Below, piece after piece: positions 23,629 through 38,177 of a stretch of DNA of 64,000 nt. The notes below the pieces were generated by a model, which saw only the letters and a list, made by a program, of their open reading frames with translations, was not told the origin of the DNA and did not search any database. Source of the stretch: Lumbricus rubellus. Taxonomy: Eukaryota > Annelida > Clitellata > Crassiclitellata > Lumbricidae. Position numbers and translations under genes: made by a program. Where the stretch lies: contig OX243814.1 of assembly GCA_945859605.1 (NCBI GenBank), positions 22,175,201 through 22,239,200 on the forward strand, written 5' to 3'. Positions within the stretch are counted from its first letter, which is position 1. The number at the start of each line of letters is the position of its first letter.

Positions 23629-23630
<2 letters not shown>
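19261..23630 (-). pseudogene. REL retroelement R6, near full length, frameshifted
   Basis: Minus strand. The N-terminal motif (CSVC, HLHGPR, PCPGS) is in the frame 23248-23009. After frameshifts, 22726-21776 encodes PIVIGYFWRRLASKCANTY, GVGVPGGAEAAVHAARRF, LDFKNAFN (motif A), LGDPLGPLLFCLPL (motif B) and, just downstream at about 21757-21768, YMDD (motif C). The likely solo LTR at 20455-21519 splits the thumb. The remainder carries the linker (ASLPVKLGGLGIRR-like), the knuckle CPCG...GSHGLSC, KRPDG, and the terminus QRFNAVAFRGSF with a stop at 19274, over at least three frames. About 380 bp of 5' leader runs to the ATT array at 23631. It cannot be functional as it stands. Confidence 0.88.
20455..21519. 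mobile_element. Likely solo LTR, 1065 bp
   Basis: Interrupts R6 within the thumb region. It begins TGTCGC and ends GCTACA (TG...CA), and is flanked by a 5-bp direct repeat CCGTG at 20450-20454 and 21520-21524. Removing it and one repeat restores the REL sequence as seen in R4. It holds a direct tandem duplication of about 57-62 bp at about 20936-21050 (TTTCACAGTTCTCGCCGATT...) and an AT-rich right part. No internal retroviral genes are adjacent. The same insertion is in copies 2 and 3, so it predates the amplification. Confidence 0.75.

Positions 23631-23679
<49 letters not shown>
23631..23679. repeat. (ATT)n between R6 and R7
   Basis: A short ATT run at the 5' edge of R6 and the 3' edge of R7. 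Both neighbours are on the minus strand, so it can be read as R7's tail. The corresponding runs in copies 2 and 3 are longer. Confidence 0.95.
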
Positions 23680-24905
23680 CAACACACTTTTATTTTTTCC
23701 AAAGAAAAAATAACAAAGTCATTTAAAGTCTAATGGAATTACTTCTGTTCACAATAAGAACTAACATAGTTCTTCAGTGCAAGACCTCCATGTGTCTTGA
23801 CTGTTTGAGTCTGTCGTTCCTAAAACAGACAAAGAGTTCCCTATTTGTAGGGCGACTGATAGACGCTGGAGCAGATGACTCGTCTCACGCTTGTCTCCTT
23901 TGGCCGCTGAAATTTTCCGTCCTAGCTCTTGTACGAACTGCAGAGAATCAGTGTCCCAACTTCCTGCTGTTTCGACTGCGACAGGGACGAAATGATGCGA
24001 TCTTGCTAAGTCTGCATATTTGCTCTCTTTCTTACGGGCTGCTCTTTCCGCCGCGGCACCTGCACTTTCTGCAGTTAAATGTCTTTATGATGTTGCAAAT
24101 GTATCCGGTACCGTCACATCCCACGTCAAGCAGAGACCTCTGTGCCAGGGAATGATGGTAACTCCATCTGGCCTTTTCCCATCAGATCGGGAGAGACCAT
24201 TCGGCTTCTTTATGGCTGGTATTTTAGCTCTTGCAAATGCACGCCAAAGCACGTCGTTGATCATCCCGTGACGCTGCTGCCTTCCAGCTCCTTTGTTGCA
24301 AGAGAATCCGTGCAGGCCATTGGATTCGACTATGGCGCCACATTTGCATGTGTGCTTTTCACACAACGCAGTGCCTAGTCGAATGCCAGCTGCTATTCGC
24401 AGCGTGTCTCCCGACATTCGTAGTCCGGCTGCTGTAATCGGAAGCGCATGAAGCCAGTCCCCTGAATGTGGTGATTGCGCGGCTAAAAAGCGGGCTTTGT
24501 CTGAAGAATCAGTTGTTCTTTCTGATAGGTCTTCAAGTGCATGTGTGATCATTGCACTGTCCCATTCTCTTTGTGCATGAGCCTTCTGCTCTATGGGAGG
24601 AGGTGCGTTCGTTCTTAATGACCACGAATTGAAAGCCTCCTCCACCAGTGGGTCCACAAGCGACACATCGACATCGTGTAGAATTGTGTCTTGAAGGATT
24701 CGCGTGCCAGCGGCTGATGCCAAAAAGGCGGAAGTTGCCAGCATAACGGCACTACGAATCCCTAGACCACCATTCCTCACAGGTAGAGATGCTTGAATCC
24801 ACTGATCGTCGCTCATGTGAATGTTGAGAAGACTGCATAAGCCCGTTCTCAAGGCGTTGTCGAAGTTGTGTAGAATCCCTTCGCTCAGGAAACAGGCTGA
24901 TGTTC

Positions 24906-25955
24906 TTAGCGTATATACGAGGGTTGATCAATAAGTAATGAGAAAAATATATTAGACATCATATCTGGACCAAATTTTTTAAATAGTTTTTCAACATAAT
25001 CTATTTGAAGTTCAACACATTTTTCCCGGCGATGTTCAAGTTTTTTTACACCCTCCAGGAAGAAAGTTTCAGCCAGCCCCTTAAACCAGTCATTTATGGC
25101 ATGGATAACACTTTCATCAGTGTCAAATTTCTGTCCGCGAAGCGAATCTTTCAGATAACGAAACATATGGAAGTCAGACGGTGCCAGGTCTGAAGAATAG
25201 GGTGGGTGTTGTAGCAGTTCGAAGCCGCACTCGCGAATTGCAGTCATTGCAACAGACGAGGTGTGAGCTGGAGCATTGTCCTGATAAAACACGATACCTT
25301 GACGCAACTTCCATCGACATTTTTCCCTAATAGCCACGCGAAGTTTTCGGATTAACTGGTCATAGTAGACACCCGTGATAGTCTTTCCACGCTCTAAGTA
25401 GTCAATCATCAAAATACCTTCACTGTCCCAAAATACGGATGCCATAACTTTACCCGCTGATACAATTTTGCGGAATTTGACGGGTGTCGGGGAATCGACG
25501 TGCTTCCACTCCATACTGTGCAGTTTTGTCTCGGGATCAAAGTGGTGAGCCCAAGTCTCATCCATAGTGACATATCTGCGTAGAAACTTTGCCTGGTCTT
25601 CTCTAAAAAGGTCGAGATTTTCACGAGAAGTTGTTAGTCGGACTTGCTTGTTTTCATGCGTTAACATTCGTGGAACCCATCGCGCACAGACCTTGTTGTA
25701 CCCCAAAATGTCTTTAATAATATGATTGGTTGTGCCGTACGACAACTTCAAACAATCTGCTACATTTCTAATATTAACCAGCCGATCTTTCTGTATCAGA
25801 TCCTGGACGAATTGGACGTTTTCGTTGATACAGGTCTCAATAGGGCGGCCAGAACGGTGCTCGTCTTCAGTTGATTGCCTACCTCGATTAAATTCAGCTA
25901 CCCACCTATAGACTGTAGCCTGTGAAGGGGCATTGTCCCTTAAAACCTTCTTCAT
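24906..25955 (-). CDS. mariner transposase, N-terminally frameshifted
   Basis: This family cuts and pastes the element at TA sites in the nucleus. The 349 residues from the internal ATG include helix-turn-helix segments (about 10-40 and 60-90), the WVPRML linker at 93-98, and the D,D34D catalytic triad: D132 (MDETW), D226 (YQDNAPAHT) and D261 (YSSDLAPSDFHMF). Spacing D226-D261 is exactly 34. A better start lies upstream at 26032-26030, followed by about 25 codons of recognisable N-terminus. It is one base out of frame with the main ORF, so the protein is probably defective or starts internally. The ORF has no stop of its own: it reads through the terminal repeat and the TA into host DNA, ending at 24906. 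Confidence 0.93.
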   Translation of the reverse strand: MKKVLRDNAPSQATVYRWVAEFNRGRQSTEDEHRSGRPIETCINENVQFVQDLIQKDRLVNIRNVADCLKLSYGTTNHIIKDILGYNKVCARWVPRMLTHENKQVRLTTSRENLDLFREDQAKFLRRYVTMDETWAHHFDPETKLHSMEWKHVDSPTPVKFRKIVSAGKVMASVFWDSEGILMIDYLERGKTITGVYYDQLIRKLRVAIREKCRWKLRQGIVFYQDNAPAHTSSVAMTAIRECGFELLQHPPYSSDLAPSDFHMFRYLKDSLRGQKFDTDESVIHAINDWFKGLAETFFLEGVKKLEHRREKCVELQIDYVEKLFKKFGPDMMSNIFFSLLIDQPSYIR

Positions 25956-26213
25956 GTCCTTGCAATCTTATTTTGAGTCAATCCTTTTAAATGCGAATAT
26001 TTAATAACCGCACGTTTCTCGTTTTTATCCATTATTTACAACAGCCGCTGGGTAGACGGCTTCCGGCGGTTGCCTAGCAACCACAGTAATGGCCCACGTG
26101 ACCATTTAACAATCAAAACTCTGCTAATTGAGTAAACTATTAAATAAAAATAAAAATTCTGCAAAAAACAGCTGTCTAATATATTTTTCTCATTACTTAT
26201 TGATCAACCCTCG
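24918..26213 (-). mobile_element. mariner transposon, copy 1
   Basis: 1296 bp with perfect 41-bp terminal inverted repeats starting CGAGGGTTGATCAATAAGTA, flanked by TA duplications at 24916-24917 and 26214-26215. It carries one transposase ORF on the minus strand. The same position in copy 3 (43868-43869) has a single TA and no element. Confidence 0.97.
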
Positions 26214-26412
26214 TAAAAGCTTCGGGATGCTTAAACTGCTCCTCAACAGGGTGAATGAATCGTGCGGATGTAATGTCTCAAGTCTTGTGATAACTTTCTC
26301 CAGATCGTTTATCTTCTTTTGGATGGATTTGTCGACTGCACTGCCAGACAGTAGCGGCGCCCCAAGTAAAGACAAATCCTCAACTGCTACAAACTCAAAA
26401 TCGGAGAAGACC

Positions 26413-28010
<1,598 letters not shown>

Positions 28011-28098
28011 ATTATTATTATTATTATTATTATTTTTTTTTTTTTTAAATTTTTGCACCGAGGGATTATTATTATTATTATTAATAATAATGATAATA

Positions 28099-28158
<60 letters not shown>

Positions 28159-28180
28159 GTTATTATTATTATTATTATTA

Positions 28181-28259
<79 letters not shown>

Positions 28260-28260
<1 letters not shown>

Positions 28261-28445
28261 CAACAGTTGGGTCCGGAATTAGTCAGGCCTCGTCTTCAGG
28301 GTTTGAACAGAAAGAGCCTCGGAAGGCCACGGCATTAAAGCGCTGGATTGAAATCGACAAACGCTGGAAGAGATAGCAAGTTTGTCGTAATTGTCGTATC
28401 CCGTGTTAAAGGGCACTTTTTATCCTCGTGGTTGATCGGTTGGCT
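28260..28445 (-). pseudogene. R5, copy 2
   Basis: Equivalent of 18871-19055, the C-terminal end with the NPEDEA terminus. Confidence 0.75.
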
Positions 28446-28706
<261 letters not shown>

Positions 28707-28707
<1 letters not shown>

Positions 28708-31700
28708 ATGTGTTCACTGTTATTCAAGAAAATCTGGTTCGACAAAAGACCCGCGGAAGGCCACGGCATTGAAGCGCTGGATTGAAATCGACAAGCGCTG
28801 GAAGAGAAAACTAGTTTCTCTAGAGTCTCCAGAAAATTGGGCAAGACGTCTTCTGAGATCTTTGATGATATCAAGGCCGCTTTCGTTGATTGGACCCAAG
28901 GTCTCGAAGGCCAGCGGCACAAATAAATAGGTTGAGGACAGTTCACTGTACTTCGCGTTCTTTCTGGTGGCAGCCAGCTCAGCCGCCGCTCCAGCTGCGC
29001 CCGACGTTGAATTTAAATAAGATGGAGCCACGGTATCCGTCACTGTGACATCCCACAGTAGACTGCGGCTCCCAACGCCATGGAATTAGAGTCATTCCGT
29101 CGGGTCGCTTTCCGTCTGTCCTCAGTAATCCGGTTGGCTCTTTGATGTTAGGGACGCCCGCACAAGTCAGGGTGCGGCTGACCAGGTCGTTCAGAGCGGC
29201 GTGTCTGGCAATCCTTACCAGGACCGAGACCACACGAGAGACCATGGGAGCCATCCGCCGTAACTACCACTCCACAGGGACATGCGTGTGGCTCGCATAT
29301 GCCCAACCCAAGTCGCAGGCTGATCGCAATTCTCACTGCTTCGTCGTCCAGCCGCAAACCACATGACGTTATCGGTAGAGCAAACAGCCAGTTGCCGCTG
29401 TGAGGCGCAGCGACTGCTCTAAGGCGTGCTTGATCACAAGCGGTCTGTCCTAGTGCGATTGTTTGTGGACCACGCTCTCGTCTGGCGGTGTGATGCCGCT
29501 CGCACAAGTCTGATATCAGCAAGTCTGGGGACCGACACCAACGTCGCGTCATCTCTTCCACACATACGTCGATGTCAATCTGATTTAATCCAAGCATGGA
29601 GGATTGGAGGTCGCGGGTGCCTGAAAGGCAGGGAGTACAAGCGAAGCAACCCGACGAATTCCAAGTCCACCTAACTTCACTGGCAAAGTGGCCTGTAGCC
29701 ATTGATCGTTCGATAAGGCGATGTTGAAGACTGTGCATAATCCGTTTCGAAGGATTGCGTCGAATCTGTCCAGCAAAACGTGACCTGTACAAGGGCTGCA
29801 TTTTAAAGTGTACACAAGTCTCTGAGAGCTGAGTGAGAATCTGAGAAGGGTCAAAGCGTCATGTTTGGCAATGAACTCTAATCTGCTTATTGCCAACTAT
29901 AGTTCCGTGTGTCGCATACCAGGTTTCACCCTAGACGCTTTATAAACTCAGTGATTCGTAATGGGTGATCAAGAATGTTACCTAGAATAAGCCTACAACA
30001 ATAACTCGCTGTATTTCATTTTTGATGTATAATATAAATAGCAACATTCAACAGTAAATAATATTCAATGACCTAACTACCTAGTGTGGCGTATTTGATT
30101 AAATAATTATTATTGTGAGTGGTCTTATCTTCACTCATGCGTCCATTCTCGTTGGATGATGAAGTCCTTCACTCAAGAAGATTTCGCTCGGTCCTCGTCT
30201 CGAATACAGGGAACAGACTGGATGGACAAGAAAGGATCGGTTGATCCTCCCTCGAAGTCGTCCGTCGTAGTTCACCACCGTACTGATGCTGAATTGTAGG
30301 CTGCATCTCTTCACAGCGGCCTACCGGTCTTCCACCTCCGTTGTCGTTGCCGTTTCGCCTCCTCGCTCACTCCAGATCAATCGCAATTGATTTTCACAGT
30401 TCTCGCCGATTGCTCATCAACTGTCAATCGCTCGAAAAACGTTCATTTCACAGTTCTCGCCGATTGCTCAATTCTCATCAACTGTCAATCGCTCGAAAAA
30501 CGTTCAGCGCTTCGCAAAGTCACTAAACTTAACCGGCCAAAGGTACTACCTTCCCCTCGGACTTACAGTTCTGCAGTAGGAACAAGTAGACACTGAAATC
30601 TTACTTTCCCACAATGGATCATCGAGGCCTTTCGAATTAACTTCACGAGTCGCCAAAATGTTTAATGGCGACCGTCTCGTCGAAAGTTTTTGCCTCGAAT
30701 CAATGTTCTTATTGCTGTCGTCTGCCTCGCTCACTTCTTGGCACGCTGCCAACGCGCGCCTTGTTATCGTCCTGTGCGTAACGCTTGTTTCTGGCCTCCT
30801 CATGCGTTGACTGACTTTTGTTGCGCATTTGTTTTTATATTAAGCTAAGCCACAACTGTTCATTATAAATAACTAATACGCCAGTAATTACGCTAGCTTG
30901 ACTATTACCTATAATTAATAATTAAACAGTTCATCAGTTAATTAATTCGTTTGTTAAGCATTTAATTCGCTACACCGTGCATCTGTCTTCCAGTCATTTT
31001 GTCAATGCTTCACTGGTGGACTGGCGCACCTAGCAAACGGGCTTTCCCTGGTGTCGTGACGGTGAAATTATGGAAGACGCTGTCGACGTACTCTGTGTCA
31101 TGGTGATAGATGATTTCACACTTTTCTGGGTTGAGTCTAAGTTGCTGATATCACTCTTTCAGTAGTTTCACATCCTCCGCCACAGTGACTGCATTTCCTC
31201 CGAGAGTAACGTCATCCATGTAACCAAGTACTAGAGCGGTGATGACAGATCCTGCAGAATTGGCTGTAGCGGAAGGCAGAAAAGTAACGGACCCAGCGGG
31301 TCTCCCAGTTGGGGACCGACTTGTGAAGAAACGTTACAATGACCAAACAGTAGATCTGAAGGCTCAGCGTAAACTAGGTGACAGAATGGAGCAAGTTCCG
31401 GGAGGACGTCGTCAATAGAAGACGGCATTCTATCTCTGTACAGACAATTGAAGGCGTTCTTAAAGTCTAGCTTTATTACGATAGACCGAGCAGGCATTGC
31501 TTCCAAGAAACGTCTCGCTGCGTGGACCGCAGCCTCTGCTCCACCCGGCACACCAACACCAACTTGCCTCGGTGCGAGGTATGCAGTGGCATCTGCGATC
31601 GCGTAGGTGTTTGCACATTTTGATGCTAGTCTGCGCCAGAAGTAACCTATTACAATCGGTCGCAGACCTCCAGATTCCTTTCGAAGTGCCATCAAAGTAC

Positions 31701-33083
31701 CACCGAAGAGAACAGGTCTTATGGGTTCAGGGCATTCACCCTTCAGAAGAAGATTGACCAGACCGGTGATGGCGGAGATCAGCTCCGCTCCAATTTCTGC
31801 GCAGTTCACGAGGTCTGAAAGGTGTTCGGGTCCGCCCGAAGAACCTTGCGGGAAAGAGCGGATCCTGCCGAGTACCTGATCTTCTGTTGTCTGTAAGGGC
31901 GCCACCGTGTGTTTTGCCGTGATGTGAGGCCGGTCGATTGGAGGCGAAGGGTGTTTTGATCGTAGCTCCGTTAAGGTATCATGATCAGCCGCAACGCGTC
32001 TATCGTTAGAGCACAGAATTCTGATTGCCGCTCTGATGTTGCCATCCTCTAGTTTGGATGCAACAGCTGAAGCAATCGACTGGTCTCCATCTGCTTTATA
32101 TCTTCCACCATGTCTGTTAATGATGGGGGGACTCAGCGAAGATTTCTTCTCTCTGAAGTTTCCAAGATGTCTGGAAGTCAACTACCCTTTTCTTGATGGT
32201 TGATGAAAGATTGTGGCGGCGACCACCTCTTCTTGGTTGTTCCAAGACCGCAGCACCAAAAGTGAGGAGCATCTGCCACGTGGAAGGGTTTTCGGCGTCC
32301 CTTAACACTTTATTGATTATGGTTGTGAGAAGTCGTCCGGTTTGTAGTTTAGCAGCTTTCGGGATGCGTTTCAGCAATCTGTGTGACAGTCTTGGGTGCG
32401 GAATTCTGATATCAGAGGCGTTGTTATTCACCAACAGTTGCTCCGTTCTGGCATCCGGGGGCGTCAGCTCAACCTCATCCGACTGGCTACCTCTTGATCG
32501 TTACCCTCGCTGCGACTCGTTCCAAGAGGTAGTCTGTGCGACCCTGGGCACGGTTGATTACGAGGACCGTGAAGATGGACCTTCCCGTCTTTGTTATGAA
32601 GCTGTCTTAACGATCTGCATACGCTGCATACGCCTTTAGCTTTTTGTGACGCACGGACGGGCGACGTCATATAATCCGTCGTCAGACGACGTTGCGTTGT
32701 CATGGCAACGTTTATGACATAGCTAGCGGTTTAAACGAGATCGTTAAATTTAAATGGCTCTCTGAACGTTATGAATAAATCAAATTAGTGGCCAACCATA
32801 CTCAGCAGAATCCTGGTCGTTTCGCAAACTGTGACTTGATCTTAGCGAAACGCACAAAGCAAAAAGAAACCATCGAATCACGAGACGTTGATCTTTCAGA
32901 TGATGAAAAAATCCAACGATAACAAATAATCAATTCGCAAAATATTAATTAAATAGCAGGAGGACTAAAAATGTCAGCCCACCCTGACCGCTGGTGACGT
33001 CATTGAAACAAGAGGGACCCCGTGAAGGTGGCGTGGGTGGACTATTGAGCAGCAGAGGCTATTTGAGTCGCTTGCCTACCCCA

Positions 33084-33085
<2 letters not shown>
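28707..33085 (-). pseudogene. R6, copy 2, split by likely solo LTR
   Basis: Same structure and frameshifts as R6 in copy 1. It retains the CGCTGGAAG segment lost from copy 1, so SFLFQRLSISIQRFNAVAF is in one frame here. Confidence 0.88.
29910..30974. mobile_element. Likely solo LTR, copy 2
   Basis: Identical length (1065 bp) and flanking CCGTG repeats as in copy 1. Confidence 0.75.

Positions 33086-33161
<76 letters not shown>
33086..33161. repeat. (ATT)n between R6 and R7, copy 2
   Basis: Longer than the 49-bp run at the same place in copy 1. Confidence 0.95.
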
Positions 33162-34387
33162 CAACACACTTTTATTTTTTCCAAAGAAAAAATAACAAAG
33201 TCATTTAAAGTCTAATGGAATTACTTCTGTTCACAATAAGAACTAACATAGTTCTTCAGTGCAAGACCTCCATGTGTCTTGACTGTTTGAGTCTGTCGTT
33301 CCTAAAACAGACAAAGAGTTCCCTATTTGTAGGGCGACTGATAGACGCTGGAGCAGATGACTCGTCTCACGCTTGTCTCCTTTGGCCGCTGAAATTTTCC
33401 GTCCTAGCTCTTGTACGAACTGCAGAGAATCAGTGTCCCAACTTCCTGCTGTTTCGACTGCGACAGGGACGAAATGATGCGATCTTGCTAAGTCTGCATA
33501 TTTGCTCTCTTTCTTACGGGCTGCTCTTTCCGCCGCGGCACCTGCACTTTCTGCAGTTAAATGTCTTTATGATGTTGCAAATGTATCCGGTACCGTCACA
33601 TCCCACGTCAAGCAGAGACCTCTGTGCCAGGGAATGATGGTAACTCCATCTGGCCTTTTCCCATCAGATCGGGAGAGACCATTCGGCTCCTTTATGGCTG
33701 GTATTTTAGCTCTTGCAAATGCACGCCAAAGCACGTCGTTGATCATCCCGTGACGCTGCTGCCTTCCAGCTCCTTTGTTGCAAGAGAATCCGTGCAGGCC
33801 ATTGGATTCGACTATGGCGCCACATTTGCATGTGTGCTTTTCACACAACGCAGTGCCTAGTCGAATGCCAGCTGCTATTCGCAGCGTGTCTCCCGACATT
33901 CGTAGTCCGGCTGCTGTAATCGGAAGCGCATGAAGCCAGTCCCCTGAATGTGGTGATTGCGCGGCTAAAAAGCGGGCTTTGTCTGAAGAATCAGTTGTTC
34001 TTTCTGATAGGTCTTCAAGTGCATGTGTGATCATTGCACTGTCCCATTCTCTTTGTGCATGAGCCTTCTGCTCTATGGGAGGAGGTGCGTTCGTTCTTAA
34101 TGACCACGAATTGAAAGCCTCCTCCACCAGTGGGTCCACAAGCGACACATCGACATCGTGTAGAATTGTGTCTTGAAGGATTCGCGTGCCAGCGGCTGAT
34201 GCCAAAAAGGCGGAAGTTGCCAGCATAACGGCACTACGAATCCCTAGACCACCATTCCTCACAGGTAGAGATGCTTGAATCCACTGATCGTCGCTCATGT
34301 GAATGTTGAGAAGACTGCATAAGCCCGTTCTCAAGGCGTTGTCGAAGTTGTGTAGAATCCCTTCGCTCAGGAAACAGGCTGATGTTC

Positions 34388-35437
34388 TTAGCGTATATAC
34401 GAGGGTTGATCAATAAGTAATGAGAAAAATATATTAGACATCATATCTGGACCAAATTTTTTAAATAGTTTTTCAACATAATCTATTTGAAGTTCAACAC
34501 ATTTTTCCCGGCGATGTTCAAGTTTTTTTACACCCTCCAGGAAGAAAGTTTCAGCCAGCCCCTTAAACCAGTCATTTATGGCATGGATAACACTTTCATC
34601 AGTGTCAAATTTCTGTCCGCGAAGCGAATCTTTCAGATAACGAAACATATGGAAGTCAGACGGTGCCAGGTCTGAAGAATAGGGTGGGTGTTGTAGCAGT
34701 TCGAAGCCGCACTCGCGAATTGCAGTCATTGCAACAGACGAGGTGTGAGCTGGAGCATTGTCCTGATAAAACACGATACCTTGACGCAACTTCCATCGAC
34801 ATTTTTCCCTAATAGCCACGCGAAGTTTTCGGATTAACTGGTCATAGTAGACACCCGTGATAGTCTTTCCACGCTCTAAGTAGTCAATCATCAAAATACC
34901 TTCACTGTCCCAAAATACGGATGCCATAACTTTACCCGCTGATACAATTTTGCGGAATTTGACGGGTGTCGGGGAATCGACGTGCTTCCACTCCATACTG
35001 TGCAGTTTTGTCTCGGGATCAAAGTGGTGAGCCCAAGTCTCATCCATAGTGACATATCTGCGTAGAAACTTTGCCTGGTCTTCTCTAAAAAGGTCGAGAT
35101 TTTCACGAGAAGTTGTTAGTCGGACTTGCTTGTTTTCATGCGTTAACATTCGTGGAACCCATCGCGCACAGACCTTGTTGTACCCCAAAATGTCTTTAAT
35201 AATATGATTGGTTGTGCCGTACGACAACTTCAAACAATCTGCTACATTTCTAATATTAACCAGCCGATCTTTCTGTATCAGATCCTGGACGAATTGGACG
35301 TTTTCGTTGATACAGGTCTCAATAGGGCGGCCAGAACGGTGCTCGTCTTCAGTTGATTGCCTACCTCGATTAAATTCAGCTACCCACCTATAGACTGTAG
35401 CCTGTGAAGGGGCATTGTCCCTTAAAACCTTCTTCAT
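34388..35437 (-). CDS. mariner transposase, copy 2
   Basis: 349 residues, with a translation that looks identical to the copy 1 transposase, including D132, D226 and D261, the frameshift before the internal ATG, and the read-through end in flanking DNA (stop at 34388-34390). Confidence 0.93.
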   Translation of the reverse strand: MKKVLRDNAPSQATVYRWVAEFNRGRQSTEDEHRSGRPIETCINENVQFVQDLIQKDRLVNIRNVADCLKLSYGTTNHIIKDILGYNKVCARWVPRMLTHENKQVRLTTSRENLDLFREDQAKFLRRYVTMDETWAHHFDPETKLHSMEWKHVDSPTPVKFRKIVSAGKVMASVFWDSEGILMIDYLERGKTITGVYYDQLIRKLRVAIREKCRWKLRQGIVFYQDNAPAHTSSVAMTAIRECGFELLQHPPYSSDLAPSDFHMFRYLKDSLRGQKFDTDESVIHAINDWFKGLAETFFLEGVKKLEHRREKCVELQIDYVEKLFKKFGPDMMSNIFFSLLIDQPSYIR

Positions 35438-35695
35438 GTCCTTGCAATCTTATTTTGAGTCAATCCTTTTAAATGCGAATATTTAATAACCGCACGTTTC
35501 TCGTTTTTATCCATTATTTACAACAGCCGCTGGGTAGACGGCTTCCGGCGGTTGCCTAGCAACCACAGTAATGGCCCACGTGACCATTTAACAATCAAAA
35601 CTCTGCTAATTGAGTAAACTATTAAATAAAAATAAAAATTCTGCAAAAAACAGCTGTCTAATATATTTTTCTCATTACTTATTGATCAACCCTCG
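34400..35695 (-). mobile_element. mariner transposon, copy 2
   Basis: 1296 bp at the identical target position as copy 1, with TA duplications at 34398-34399 and 35696-35697. Shared position and shared defects show it was copied with the unit and did not insert independently. Confidence 0.97.
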
Positions 35696-35894
35696 TAAAA
35701 GCTTCGGGATGCTTAAACTGCTCCTCAACAGGGTGAATGAATCGTGCGGATGTAATGTCTCAAGTCTTGTGATAACTTTCTCCAGATCGTTTATCTTCTT
35801 TTGGATGGATTTGTCGACTGCACTGCCAGACAGTAGCGGCGCCCCAAGTAAAGACAAATCCTCAACTGCTACAAACTCAAAATCGGAGAAGACC

Positions 35895-37498
<1,604 letters not shown>

Positions 37499-37586
37499 AT
37501 TATTATTATTATTATTATTATTTTTTTTTTTTTTAAATTTTTGCACCGAGGGATTATTATTATTATTATTAATAATAATGATAATA

Positions 37587-37649
<63 letters not shown>

Positions 37650-37671
37650 GTTATTATTATTATTATTATTA

Positions 37672-38176
<505 letters not shown>

Positions 38177-38177
<1 letters not shown>

